The notes under the pieces were generated by a model. That model did not search any database, was not told the DNA's origin, and worked only from the letters and a program-made list of their open reading frames with translations. The position numbers and the translations under genes are program-made. DNA of 5,623 nt from an uncultured Collinsella sp. GTDB taxonomy: Bacteria; Actinomycetota; Coriobacteriia; Coriobacteriales; Coriobacteriaceae. Numbering within the stretch: position 1 is the first letter of the stretch; every line of letters starts with the position of its first letter. Shown here piece by piece: positions 1-4,947 of the stretch. The stretch lies in assembly GCA_900551365.1 (NCBI GenBank), contig URVZ01000104.1, forward strand, positions 1-5,623. Reading direction: 5' to 3'.

Positions 1-473
1 AGTGCGGCCTTGCCGGTGTCGCCCGACGTGGCGGTGACGATCATGATGCGCTCGGCGCCGCCGTCCTTGGCGGAAGTGCGGGCCATCAAGCGGGGGAGCA
101 TCTGCAGGGCGACGTCCTTAAAGGCGCTCGTGGGGCCGCCAAAGAGCTCCATCACATAGGTCTGAGGGGCGTCAGCGCCCGGCGCAGCGTCGAGTTTGAC
201 GAGCGGCGTAACCTCTTCACTCGCGAACGTGCCGCGGTATGCCTCGTCGACACACGCCGAAATTTCTTCGGTCGTGTAATCATTCAGTAACATTCCCAAC
301 ACATCTTGAGCGATTTCAAAGTACGATTTATCTGCAAGCGAGCTGATATCGACCTGCTGGGTGCCGAGCTCGTCCGAGACAAACAAACCCCCGTCGGGAG
401 CGATGCCGGTACGGATTGCCACCTTACTTGAGCACGATAAAGTGCGTCCTCGTGTACTATGATAAGTTCCCAT
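1..473 (-). CDS. thrC: Threonine synthase, N-terminal 157 residues (cut by window edge)
   Basis: Threonine synthase is a cytoplasmic PLP enzyme that converts O-phosphohomoserine to threonine and phosphate. I read the minus strand from ATG 473-471, which gives an open frame of 157 codons to the window edge; the rest of the gene lies outside. It opens MGTYHSTRGR and contains the N-terminal threonine-synthase pattern IAPDGGLFV (residues 24-32). The PLP-lysine motif GGPTSAFKD is at 112-120, with Lys119 as the Schiff-base lysine, and the phosphate-binding stretch TATSGDTGKAA is at 147-157. A GAGGAG ribosome binding site lies at 488-483, 9 bases before the ATG, which supports this start. The gene is divergent from lysC, so the two ends of the aspartate-to-threonine route share one control region. 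The family call is secure; completeness downstream cannot be judged. Confidence 0.93.
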   Translation of the reverse strand, partial: MGTYHSTRGRTLSCSSKVAIRTGIAPDGGLFVSDELGTQQVDISSLADKSYFEIAQDVLGMLLNDYTTEEISACVDEAYRGTFASEEVTPLVKLDAAPGADAPQTYVMELFGGPTSAFKDVALQMLPRLMARTSAKDGGAERIMIVTATSGDTGKAA

Positions 474-509
474 ATAACACTGCTCCTCGGATGCCTTGGT
501 CCCAATCGG

Positions 510-525
510 TGAAACCATGGTATCA
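510..525. promoter_or_regulatory. Palindrome in the thrC/lysC divergent control region (candidate operator)
   Basis: The sequence TGAAACCATGGTATCA is a 16-base inverted repeat with one mismatched pair (513/522). It sits in the 104-base gap between the divergent starts of thrC (473) and lysC (578). The symmetry is visible directly. A role as a binding site for a dimeric regulator of both genes is inferred from its position. I see no convincing sigma-70 promoter on either strand: a TTGGTC at 496-501 and TATCAG at 521-526 are 19 bases apart and poorly matched. The gap is too short for a lysine riboswitch in front of lysC. Confidence 0.35.
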
Positions 526-577
526 GAGCGCGCAAAATAGGTTCGCAGAGGCTTTTTAGAAAGGTAACCTCCAGCCC

Positions 578-1966
578 ATGATTAAGATTGCCAAGTTTGG
601 CGGCTCGTCGGTCGCCGACGCCGAACACTTTAAGAAGATCAAGGCCATCGTCGATGCCGACCCGGCTCGCCGTTTTGTGGTGGTTTCCGCCTGCGGTCGC
701 CGCTTTAAGGGCGACACCAAGGTGACCGACCTGCTCTATCTGGTCAATGCGCACGTTAAGTACCACGTGTCGTGTGAGGAGCTGCTCGAGGACATCGGCC
801 AGCGCTATTTTGATATCGCTGATGAGTTGGAGCTCACCTATCCCATCCGTGAGGAGTTCGCGGCCTTTGCCGAGCGCGCCCGCTCGGGCGGCTACTCCAC
901 CGAGGAGCTTGTGAGCCGTGGCGAGTACTTTACCGCCCGCCTGATGGCCGAGTACCTGGGCTTACCGTTCCTGGACGCCGCGACGGTTGTGGCGTTCCAT
1001 CACGACGGTACGCTCAGCATGAATCGCACCTCCGAGCTGGTGCAGGAGTATGGCCAGCAGGGCGGCTTCGTTATGCCCGGTTTCTACGGCGCGACGCGCG
1101 AGGGCCAGATCAAGCTGCTCGATCGAGGCGGTGGCGATATCTCGGGCTCGATCCTGGCCAAGTGCCTGGGCGCCGACCTGTACGAGAACTGGACCGACGT
1201 CTCGGGCTTCTATTCTGCCGATCCGCGTATTGTTCCGGAGGCTCAGCCCATTGCGCGCGTTACCTACGAGGAGCTGCGCGAGCTTTCGTACATGGGCGCA
1301 AGCGTCCTGCACGAGGAAGCCGTGTTCCCCGTGCGCGAGGCGGGTATTCCGCTGGTCATCAAGAACACCAATGCGCCGCAGGACCCCGGCACCATCATTA
1401 GCGAGACGGCTGATGAGGGTGAGGCCGAGCCCATCATTACCGGCGTGACCGGCAAACGCGGTTTTGTCGCCATCAACGTGGCCCGCGACCGCACCAAGCC
1501 CCGTGTCGGCTTTATGCGCCGTGCGCTTTCGGTGTTCGAGCGCTATGACGTTTCCGTCGAGCACATGCCTACCGGTGTCGACCGCTTTGGCGCCGTGGTG
1601 CAGGAGCAGGATGTGCACGACTCGCTGTACTCGCTCGTGAGCGACATTCAGCAGGAGGTCGAGCCGCTCGAGATCGAGGTTGTCGAGGGCTTGGCGCTTA
1701 TCGCTACCGTTGGCCGCAACCTGCGCGGTCGTGCCGGCATCTCGGGCCACCTGTTTGGCATGCTTGGCCAGGCCGGCGTGAGCGTGCGTATGATTTCGCA
1801 GAGCTGCGACGAGATCAACATCATTATCGGTGTCGAGGAGAAGGACTTCGACCTGGCGATTCGGACCATTTACCGTGCCTTCTCCGACGAGAACGGCATT
1901 GTGAAGGTCTCCGACTTGGAGGCTCCCACGCCGGTCGATCCCACCCTGGCTGCGCTCCACAAGTAG
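578..1966 (+). CDS. lysC: Aspartate kinase, monofunctional, with C-terminal ACT domains
   Basis: This cytoplasmic enzyme phosphorylates L-aspartate with ATP, the committed step to lysine, threonine, methionine and diaminopimelate. The 462 residues fit the usual length of monofunctional aspartate kinases. The amino-acid-kinase domain covers about residues 1-285: KFGGSS at 6-11, the SRGE segment at 113-116, the DRGGGD loop at 182-187, ENWTDVSGFYSADPR at 203-217, SYMGASVLHEEA at 237-248 and NTNAPQDPGT at 263-272. Two ACT-type regulatory regions follow, about 296-365 and 370-440, so allosteric inhibition by an end-product amino acid is expected. The effector cannot be read from sequence. The ATG is preceded by AGAAAGG at 558-564, a rather long spacing. 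One oddity is Gly186, where most aspartate kinases have Ser in a GGSD motif. The gene is divergent from thrC, and asd follows in the same direction after a terminator-like region. Confidence 0.96.
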   Translation: MIKIAKFGGSSVADAEHFKKIKAIVDADPARRFVVVSACGRRFKGDTKVTDLLYLVNAHVKYHVSCEELLEDIGQRYFDIADELELTYPIREEFAAFAERARSGGYSTEELVSRGEYFTARLMAEYLGLPFLDAATVVAFHHDGTLSMNRTSELVQEYGQQGGFVMPGFYGATREGQIKLLDRGGGDISGSILAKCLGADLYENWTDVSGFYSADPRIVPEAQPIARVTYEELRELSYMGASVLHEEAVFPVREAGIPLVIKNTNAPQDPGTIISETADEGEAEPIITGVTGKRGFVAINVARDRTKPRVGFMRRALSVFERYDVSVEHMPTGVDRFGAVVQEQDVHDSLYSLVSDIQQEVEPLEIEVVEGLALIATVGRNLRGRAGISGHLFGMLGQAGVSVRMISQSCDEINIIIGVEEKDFDLAIRTIYRAFSDENGIVKVSDLEAPTPVDPTLAALHK

Positions 1967-1978
1967 CTACTATCTCGC

Positions 1979-2008
1979 TAGATTTTTGGGACTCGCCTCA
2001 AAAATCTA
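1979..2008 (+). other. Hairpin just after lysC
   Basis: A perfect 10-base inverted repeat, TAGATTTTTG (1979-1988) and CAAAAATCTA (1999-2008), encloses a 10-base loop and starts 12 bases after the lysC stop. The downstream arm is not followed by a run of T, so it is not a classical intrinsic terminator. It could stabilise the lysC mRNA 3' end or act together with the GC-rich hairpin at 2040-2066. The stem is AT-rich and weak. Confidence 0.4.
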
Positions 2009-2017
2009 CGGCGGGGC

Positions 2018-2039
2018 GTTTCGTTTCGGTTTCGTTTCG
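2018..2039. repeat. Two tandem 11-base copies of GTTTCGTTTCG
   Basis: The unit GTTTCGTTTCG occurs perfectly at 2018-2028 and again at 2029-2039, each being two GTTTC steps plus a G. It fills the space between two copies of a CGGGGCG block (2012-2018 and 2041-2047). It lies between lysC and asd in non-coding DNA. Slippage-prone repeats like this can vary in copy number, and here that would change the spacing of the two CGGGGCG blocks. Confidence 0.7.
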
Positions 2040-2070
2040 ACGGGGCGGGTTTCGTGTCCGCCCCGTTCTT
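2040..2070 (+). terminator. Probable intrinsic terminator between lysC and asd
   Basis: The arms ACGGGGCGG (2040-2048) and CCGCCCCGT (2058-2066) form a perfect 9-base-pair GC-rich stem with a 9-base loop. A short T-rich tail, TCTT, follows at 2067-2070. It would end lysC transcripts about 100 bases after the stop codon and would make asd a separate transcription unit. The T tract is short, so termination may be partial, and read-through into asd is possible. Confidence 0.6.
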
Positions 2071-2140
2071 GTATACACTGACAACAATAATCAGCCTGCT
2101 CGGCGTGCGGGCAAAAGCCAAAACCTTTAAAGGGGGAAGC
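2071..2140 (+). promoter_or_regulatory. asd leader with a weak promoter-like segment and a strong ribosome binding site
   Basis: The local AT-rich stretch right after the terminator-like hairpin contains AATAAT at 2086-2091, one base from the -10 consensus, but no well-placed -35. The ribosome binding site AAAGGGGG lies at 2129-2136, directly before ATG 2141, and decides the asd start. The promoter assignment is weak and the ribosome binding site is convincing. Confidence 0.35.
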
Positions 2141-3166
2141 ATGAAACAGTACACGGTTGCTATTTTGGGCGCGACGGGAGCCGTGGGCACCCAGATGCTC
2201 GAGTGCCTCAACGAGCAGGAGTTCCCGGTCGGCAAGCTCAAGCTGTTGGCAAGTGCACGCTCCGCGGGTAAGACCGTTGAGTTCCGCGGTGAGCAGATCG
2301 TGATCGAAGAGGCTTGCCCCGAGGCCTTTGAGGGCTGCGACATCGTACTTGGCGCTGCCGGCGACGATATCGCGAAGGAGCTGCTGCCCGAGGCCGTCAA
2401 GCGCGGCGCGGTCGTGGTCGACAACAGCCACGCCTTCCGCATGGATCCCGAGGTACCGCTGGTCGTGCCCGAGATCAATGCCGACGATATCAAGTGGCAT
2501 CATGGCCTTATCGCCAACCCCAACTGCGCGACCATCATCGGCCTGGTTCCCACGTGGCCGCTGCATCAGCTCGCCGGCGTGAAGCGCATGATCGTCTCCA
2601 CGTATCAGGCGGCTTCGGGTGCCGGCGCTCCCGGTATGGCCGAGCTCGAGGCTCAGCTGGCCGCCCTGGGCCGCGGCGAGGAGATTCCCGAGCCGCGCGC
2701 ATTTGCCGCCCAGCTGGCGAGCAACCTGATTCCGCAGATTGGCGGCGTCAAGGAGGAGGGCTTTACCTCCGAGGAGATGAAGCTGCAAAACGAGGGCCGC
2801 AAGATCATGCACCTGCCCGAGCTGCGCGTGAACTGCACCTGCGTGCGCGTGCCCGTGCTGCGTTCGCACTCCGAGAGCATTACGCTCGAGTTTGAGCGCG
2901 ATATTACGGTGGAAGAGGCCCGTGCTGAGCTGGCTGCTGCTCCTGGCGTCAAGCTGGTTGACGATATGGCTGCCGAGGATGCACACGACCGCTTCCCCAT
3001 GCCGATGGACACGTCCGACCAGGACCTGATTTGGGTTGGCCGCGTGCGTCGTGACATCTCGAACCCCGAGGCTGCGCGCGGCATCACCTTCTGGTGCTGC
3101 GGCGACCAAATCCGTAAGGGCGCGGCAACCAACGCCGTCCAGATCGCTAAGCTGCTCTGCGAGTAG
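2141..3166 (+). CDS. asd: Aspartate-semialdehyde dehydrogenase
   Basis: This enzyme reduces L-aspartyl-4-phosphate with NADPH to aspartate semialdehyde, the step after LysC and the branch point for lysine/diaminopimelate and for homoserine. The protein is 341 residues, normal for the family. The N-terminal NADP-binding domain starts VAILGATGAVGTQM, with the glycine loop at 10-16. VDNSHAFRMDPEVPLVVPE follows at 93-111. The active-site motif NPNCAT is at 126-131, with Cys129 as the nucleophile. STYQAASGAG is at 153-162, with Gln156 near the active site. The substrate-binding stretch EEMKLQNEGRKI is at 211-222, and RSHSE at 241-245 carries the catalytic His243. I chose ATG 2141 because it follows AAAGGGGG and matches the conserved N-terminus; the in-frame ATG at 2054 would add 29 residues overlapping the terminator hairpin. 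The gene is co-directional with lysC. Confidence 0.96.
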   Translation: MKQYTVAILGATGAVGTQMLECLNEQEFPVGKLKLLASARSAGKTVEFRGEQIVIEEACPEAFEGCDIVLGAAGDDIAKELLPEAVKRGAVVVDNSHAFRMDPEVPLVVPEINADDIKWHHGLIANPNCATIIGLVPTWPLHQLAGVKRMIVSTYQAASGAGAPGMAELEAQLAALGRGEEIPEPRAFAAQLASNLIPQIGGVKEEGFTSEEMKLQNEGRKIMHLPELRVNCTCVRVPVLRSHSESITLEFERDITVEEARAELAAAPGVKLVDDMAAEDAHDRFPMPMDTSDQDLIWVGRVRRDISNPEAARGITFWCCGDQIRKGAATNAVQIAKLLCE

Positions 3167-3178
3167 CGGTGGACCTGT

Positions 3179-3312
3179 CCGGCGGGGGCCGGGCTTAGTT
3201 TTCAGAACGTCCTCGACCATGTGTGGCGCCTTGTCCTGCTCCTTCGGAGCCGCGGACAAGGCGCCACACTGGTCTGCGGAGTGTTCTGAAAACTAAGCCC
3301 GGCCCCCGCCTG
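3179..3312. repeat. Long fold-back element (about 134 bases) downstream of asd
   Basis: The outer arms 3181-3208 and 3283-3310 are perfect 28-base reverse complements; the left begins GGCGGGGGCC and ends TTTTCAGAAC. Inward there is an internal loop with a possible 3-base pairing (3210-3212 with 3278-3280), then GACCA/TGGTC (3215-3219 with 3270-3274) and one bulged T at 3220. A perfect 16-base arm follows (3221-3236 with 3254-3269; left arm GTGTGGCGCCTTGTCC). The tip pairs GCTCC with GGAGC (3238-3242 with 3246-3250). About 57 base pairs form in total. No T run follows either outer arm. The direct repeat GCGGTG occurs at 3166-3171 and 3312-3317. It could be a small non-autonomous mobile repeat, a bidirectional transcript-end structure for asd, or a structured RNA. 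No coding frame in it looks real. Confidence 0.85.
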
Positions 3313-3513
3313 CGGTGACGCTGCTGCGAGCGGCCTGCGATGGGGCCGTTGTTGGTTGGGGCCGCTGGGCTGATGTGGGGGCACGTTGCTGTTGCGGGCC
3401 CTGGTCCCGGCGGCGGCCTCGGCGCTTTGCGCCTGCCGCCTTTGGGGACTGTGGGGCGCGGCCGGCAGCTGCGACGCTGTCGCGCCTACTGCCTTGGGTG
3501 ACTTTGGGGTCGA
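3313..3513. other. G-rich non-coding stretch upstream of ogt, with hairpins but no gene
   Basis: The open frames that cross this stretch give low-complexity Arg/Ala/Pro-rich peptides with no recognisable pattern, so I call no gene. It is strongly G-skewed on the plus strand, with runs of three to five G at 3342, 3358, 3367, 3377, 3396, 3444, 3453, 3496 and 3506. One hairpin spans 3412-3440, with GGCGGC paired to GCCGCC and GGCGC paired to GCGCC, followed by TTTGGGG. A second spans 3455-3486, with GGCGCG paired to CGCGCC and an inner CAGC/GCTG. The first may be a weak terminator. Confidence 0.5.
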
Positions 3514-3565
3514 TTGGGGTTGTCTGCACAATTCGCGGTATTATGGTGCGGAGTTTTGAAAGGAG
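3514..3565 (+). promoter_or_regulatory. Candidate ogt promoter and its ribosome binding site
   Basis: TATTAT at 3539-3544 is one base from the -10 consensus and lies 27 bases before the ogt start. Possible -35 matches are poor or badly spaced: TTGGGG at 3514-3519 (19 bases away) and TTGTCT at 3520-3525 (13 bases). A small dyad, TTGTCTGCACAA, covers 3520-3531 and could be an operator half-site pair. The ribosome binding site AAAGGAG at 3559-3565 lies 6 bases before GTG 3572 and settles the start codon. I see no Gram-positive LexA-type box here. Confidence 0.4.
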
Positions 3566-3571
3566 CCGCTG

Positions 3572-4150
3572 GTGGTCACGACGACGTTTGCTTCGCCTTT
3601 GGGCGAAATCCTGCTTGCCGCTGATGGCCGCGGTTTGACAGGGCTTTGGTTTGAGGGGCAGGAGCATTTTGGCTCTACGCTGCTCAAAGAAGATGCGGAG
3701 CACGTTGAAGGTGTCGATGCGGTTTCCGGTATTGGTGGCATGTCTTCGGCGAATCCGGCCCATGGTGCGGCTTCTTCGGTGCTTGAGCGTTCGTGGGCTT
3801 GGCTGAATGCTTATTTTGCAGGGCAGGAGCCTCGGTATACGCCGCCGTTACATATGATCGGTACGGCGTTTCAGCGTGAAGTTTGGTACGAGCTGCTTTC
3901 TATTCCGCGTGGCGAGGTTGCTACGTATGGTGAGATCGCCCAGCGTGTTGCGGCTCGACATCGTGTACCGGGAAACGAAGCACCCGTTGTGTCTCCCCGT
4001 GCCGTGGGGGCCGCGGTCGCGCGTAATCCCATTTCGATTATCGTGCCGTGCCATCGCGTGGTCGCGGCCGACGGCTCGCTTAACGGATATGCCGGCGGCC
4101 TCGACCGTAAGGAGTGGCTGCTCCGGCTTGAGGGCGCGTACGAGGAATAA
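3572..4150 (+). CDS. ogt: Methylated-DNA-protein cysteine S-methyltransferase (Ogt/MGMT type)
   Basis: This is a suicide DNA-repair protein that moves methyl or alkyl groups from O6-alkylguanine to its own cysteine. It is 192 residues, usual for single-domain Ogt proteins, and starts at GTG, as fixed by AAAGGAG at 3559-3565. The N-terminal domain (about 1-95) carries FASPLGEILLAADGRGLTGL at 6-25. The DNA-binding/methyltransferase domain follows: FQREVWYELLSIPRGEVATY at 100-119, YGEIA at 119-123 and RAVGAAVARNP at 143-153. The active-site PCHR is at 159-162 with acceptor Cys160, and NGYAGGLDRKEWLL is at 171-184. A spacer of roughly ten extra residues around VPGNEAPVVSP (132-142) lies before the DNA-binding helix. 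There is no AraC-type Ada module, so it should act only in repair and not as an alkylation-responsive activator. It appears to be its own transcription unit and converges with the minus-strand remnants. Confidence 0.94.
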   Translation: MVTTTFASPLGEILLAADGRGLTGLWFEGQEHFGSTLLKEDAEHVEGVDAVSGIGGMSSANPAHGAASSVLERSWAWLNAYFAGQEPRYTPPLHMIGTAFQREVWYELLSIPRGEVATYGEIAQRVAARHRVPGNEAPVVSPRAVGAAVARNPISIIVPCHRVVAADGSLNGYAGGLDRKEWLLRLEGAYEE

Positions 4151-4212
4151 CGTTCGAGCACTTTGCATAGCCAAGACGCCGTTTCCGGTTGAGACCACCT
4201 GCTTGGACATCC

Positions 4213-4241
4213 ATCTACGCCCGCTTCTGCAGGGCGTAGAT
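4213..4241 (-). other. Hairpin overlapping the end of the ClC remnant
   Basis: ATCTACGCCC (4213-4222) and GGGCGTAGAT (4232-4241) form a perfect 10-base stem with a 9-base loop. The TAG stop of the minus-strand remnant (4217-4215) falls inside one arm. Neither strand shows a T run after the stem. It may help end transcripts between the convergent genes, but as an intrinsic terminator it is weak. Confidence 0.35.
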
Positions 4242-4424
4242 CGACTTATCCATGTTGAACAGGTAAGCCGCGACGCAGACGATGAAGAATGCCGGCAGAT
4301 TACCGAAACCGAAGACTTCGCAGCCAATCAGGATGGGTGCGAGCAGCGTATTGGTGGCGCTGCCAAAGACGGCGGCGTATCCCAGCGCGGCGCAAAGCCC
4401 GATGGGCATGCCGAGTTGAGCCTC
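4215..4424 (-). pseudogene. C-terminal remnant of a ClC-type voltage-gated chloride channel
   Basis: Minus-strand codons from about 4424 to the TAG at 4217-4215 read EAQLGMPIGLC, then GYAAVFGSATNTLLAPI, then GCEVFGFGNLPAFFIVCVAA, and end NMDKSIYALQKRA. This matches the last membrane helices and the C-terminal tail of ClC-family chloride channel/transporter proteins, which are usually 400 residues or more. Here only about 65-70 residues are left. There is no ribosome binding site of note in front of ATG 4409, and the selectivity-filter region lies in the missing part, so no transport function is expected. Upstream the frame runs into Abi_2-like sequence read in another frame and meets a TGA near 4465. 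The left limit is exact; the upstream limit is an estimate, with the join somewhere between about 4410 and 4440. Confidence 0.68.
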
Positions 4425-4777
4425 GTTATGGTGACATCTGGGTAACAGAAAGGCCCGCGTTCCTCAGAGGCAAGATAGGCAATTCTGCTTTTGAGGTAGA
4501 TCTCAATTCTGCCGACCGCATCAAACATTAACTGCCGGAGGGCTCGGTCAAATTCATACGTGTAGATGATGGTTTCGAATGTTGTGCCTTCGCGAAAGAT
4601 GGTAATCCCGGACTTGCATTTGGTTTTGTAGGGAAAACAGTAGGCCGACAGTCTGTAGTGGCCGACTTCGACCAAAGCTCGCTCGAGTTCGCTTTGATCA
4701 GAGCACTTAAGACCCTTGTTTTCTGTCAATAGTGCTATTTGTTCGTTGATGGATATCCGCGACTTCTGGTATTTCAT
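4328..4777 (-). pseudogene. Abi_2-family abortive-infection protein, truncated and fused out of frame to ClC remnant DNA
   Basis: The N-terminal ~114 of 149 residues look like the Abi_2 (AbiD/AbiF-like) phage-defence family. They show an N-terminal KSRISINEQIALL stretch (5-17), GHYRLSAYCFPYK (39-51), GTTFETIIYTYEFDRALRQL (64-83), DAVGRIEIYLKSRIAY (86-101) and GPFCYPD (108-114). Family members usually have around 300 residues. From about residue 115 the frame continues over DNA that encodes the ClC tail in a different frame, giving an unrelated Pro/Arg/Ser-rich end to the TGA at 4330-4328. ATG 4777 has AGAGG at 4786-4782, 4 bases upstream, so the 5' end is intact and may still be expressed. 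Codon use is more AT-rich (ATA, TTT, AAA) than in lysC, asd or ogt, suggesting acquisition by transfer. Function as a defence protein is unlikely without the C-terminal two thirds. The gyrI-like gene lies upstream on the same strand. Confidence 0.75.
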
Positions 4778-4847
4778 TAAGCCTCTTGATAGAAAAAGAG
4801 CTGGAGTTGCGCATCGTTGAGAGGCTTTCCAGCTTTAGCAAAACAAA

Positions 4848-4888
4848 CTTATAAGATGCGACGGGCCGCGTCAAGATAATTGCTTGAC
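4848..4888 (-). promoter_or_regulatory. Promoter-like site with overlapping inverted repeat upstream of the abi remnant
   Basis: On the minus strand, TTGACG (4874-4869) and TATAAG (4853-4848) resemble -35 and -10 boxes, 15 bases apart, slightly short. They lie about 70 bases before ATG 4777. The -35 overlaps a dyad, GTCAAG (4870-4875) and CTTGAC (4883-4888), with a 7-base AT-rich spacer, which is a plausible operator. Together they suggest the abi gene had its own regulated promoter rather than relying on the gene upstream. The rest of 4778-4947 holds no gene and no strong terminator that I can see. Confidence 0.45.
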
Positions 4889-4947
4889 AGCCTAGGAGGC
4901 GGCTGGTTGGCTGGCTTAAAACCCAGCGCGTGAAATGACGCTCCACG

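Noticed and set aside
474..577. Possible lysine riboswitch or T-box before lysC
   Set aside because: The gap is only 104 bases and is shared with the divergent thrC leader; no long structured leader or T-box sequence is visible.
962..1960. Minus-strand open frame (332 codons) opposite lysC
   Set aside because: It is a shadow of the lysC codon pattern, with His/Arg/Ala-rich low-information sequence and no family match that I recognise.
2054..2140. Earlier in-frame ATG for asd, 29 codons upstream
   Set aside because: It falls inside the terminator-like hairpin and has no ribosome binding site. Family N-termini begin at the VAILGATG segment, and ATG 2141 has AAAGGGGG directly before it.
2006..3259. 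Long minus-strand open frame (417 codons) opposite asd
   Set aside because: It lies antisense to a well-conserved asd, has no recognisable domain, and long antisense frames are common in GC-rich genes.
3179..3312. Reading the long fold-back as a standard rho-independent terminator or a CRISPR repeat
   Set aside because: No T run follows either arm on either strand, the stem is far longer than usual, and there is no repeat-spacer periodicity.
3315..3638. Plus-strand open frame (107 codons) across the G-rich region into ogt
   Set aside because: Arg/Ala/Cys-rich composition, no ribosome binding site of note, overlap with ogt in another frame and no recognisable domain.
4289..4531. Plus-strand open frames over the abi/ClC scar
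   Set aside because: They lie antisense to recognisable Abi_2 and ClC sequence and give no recognisable protein.
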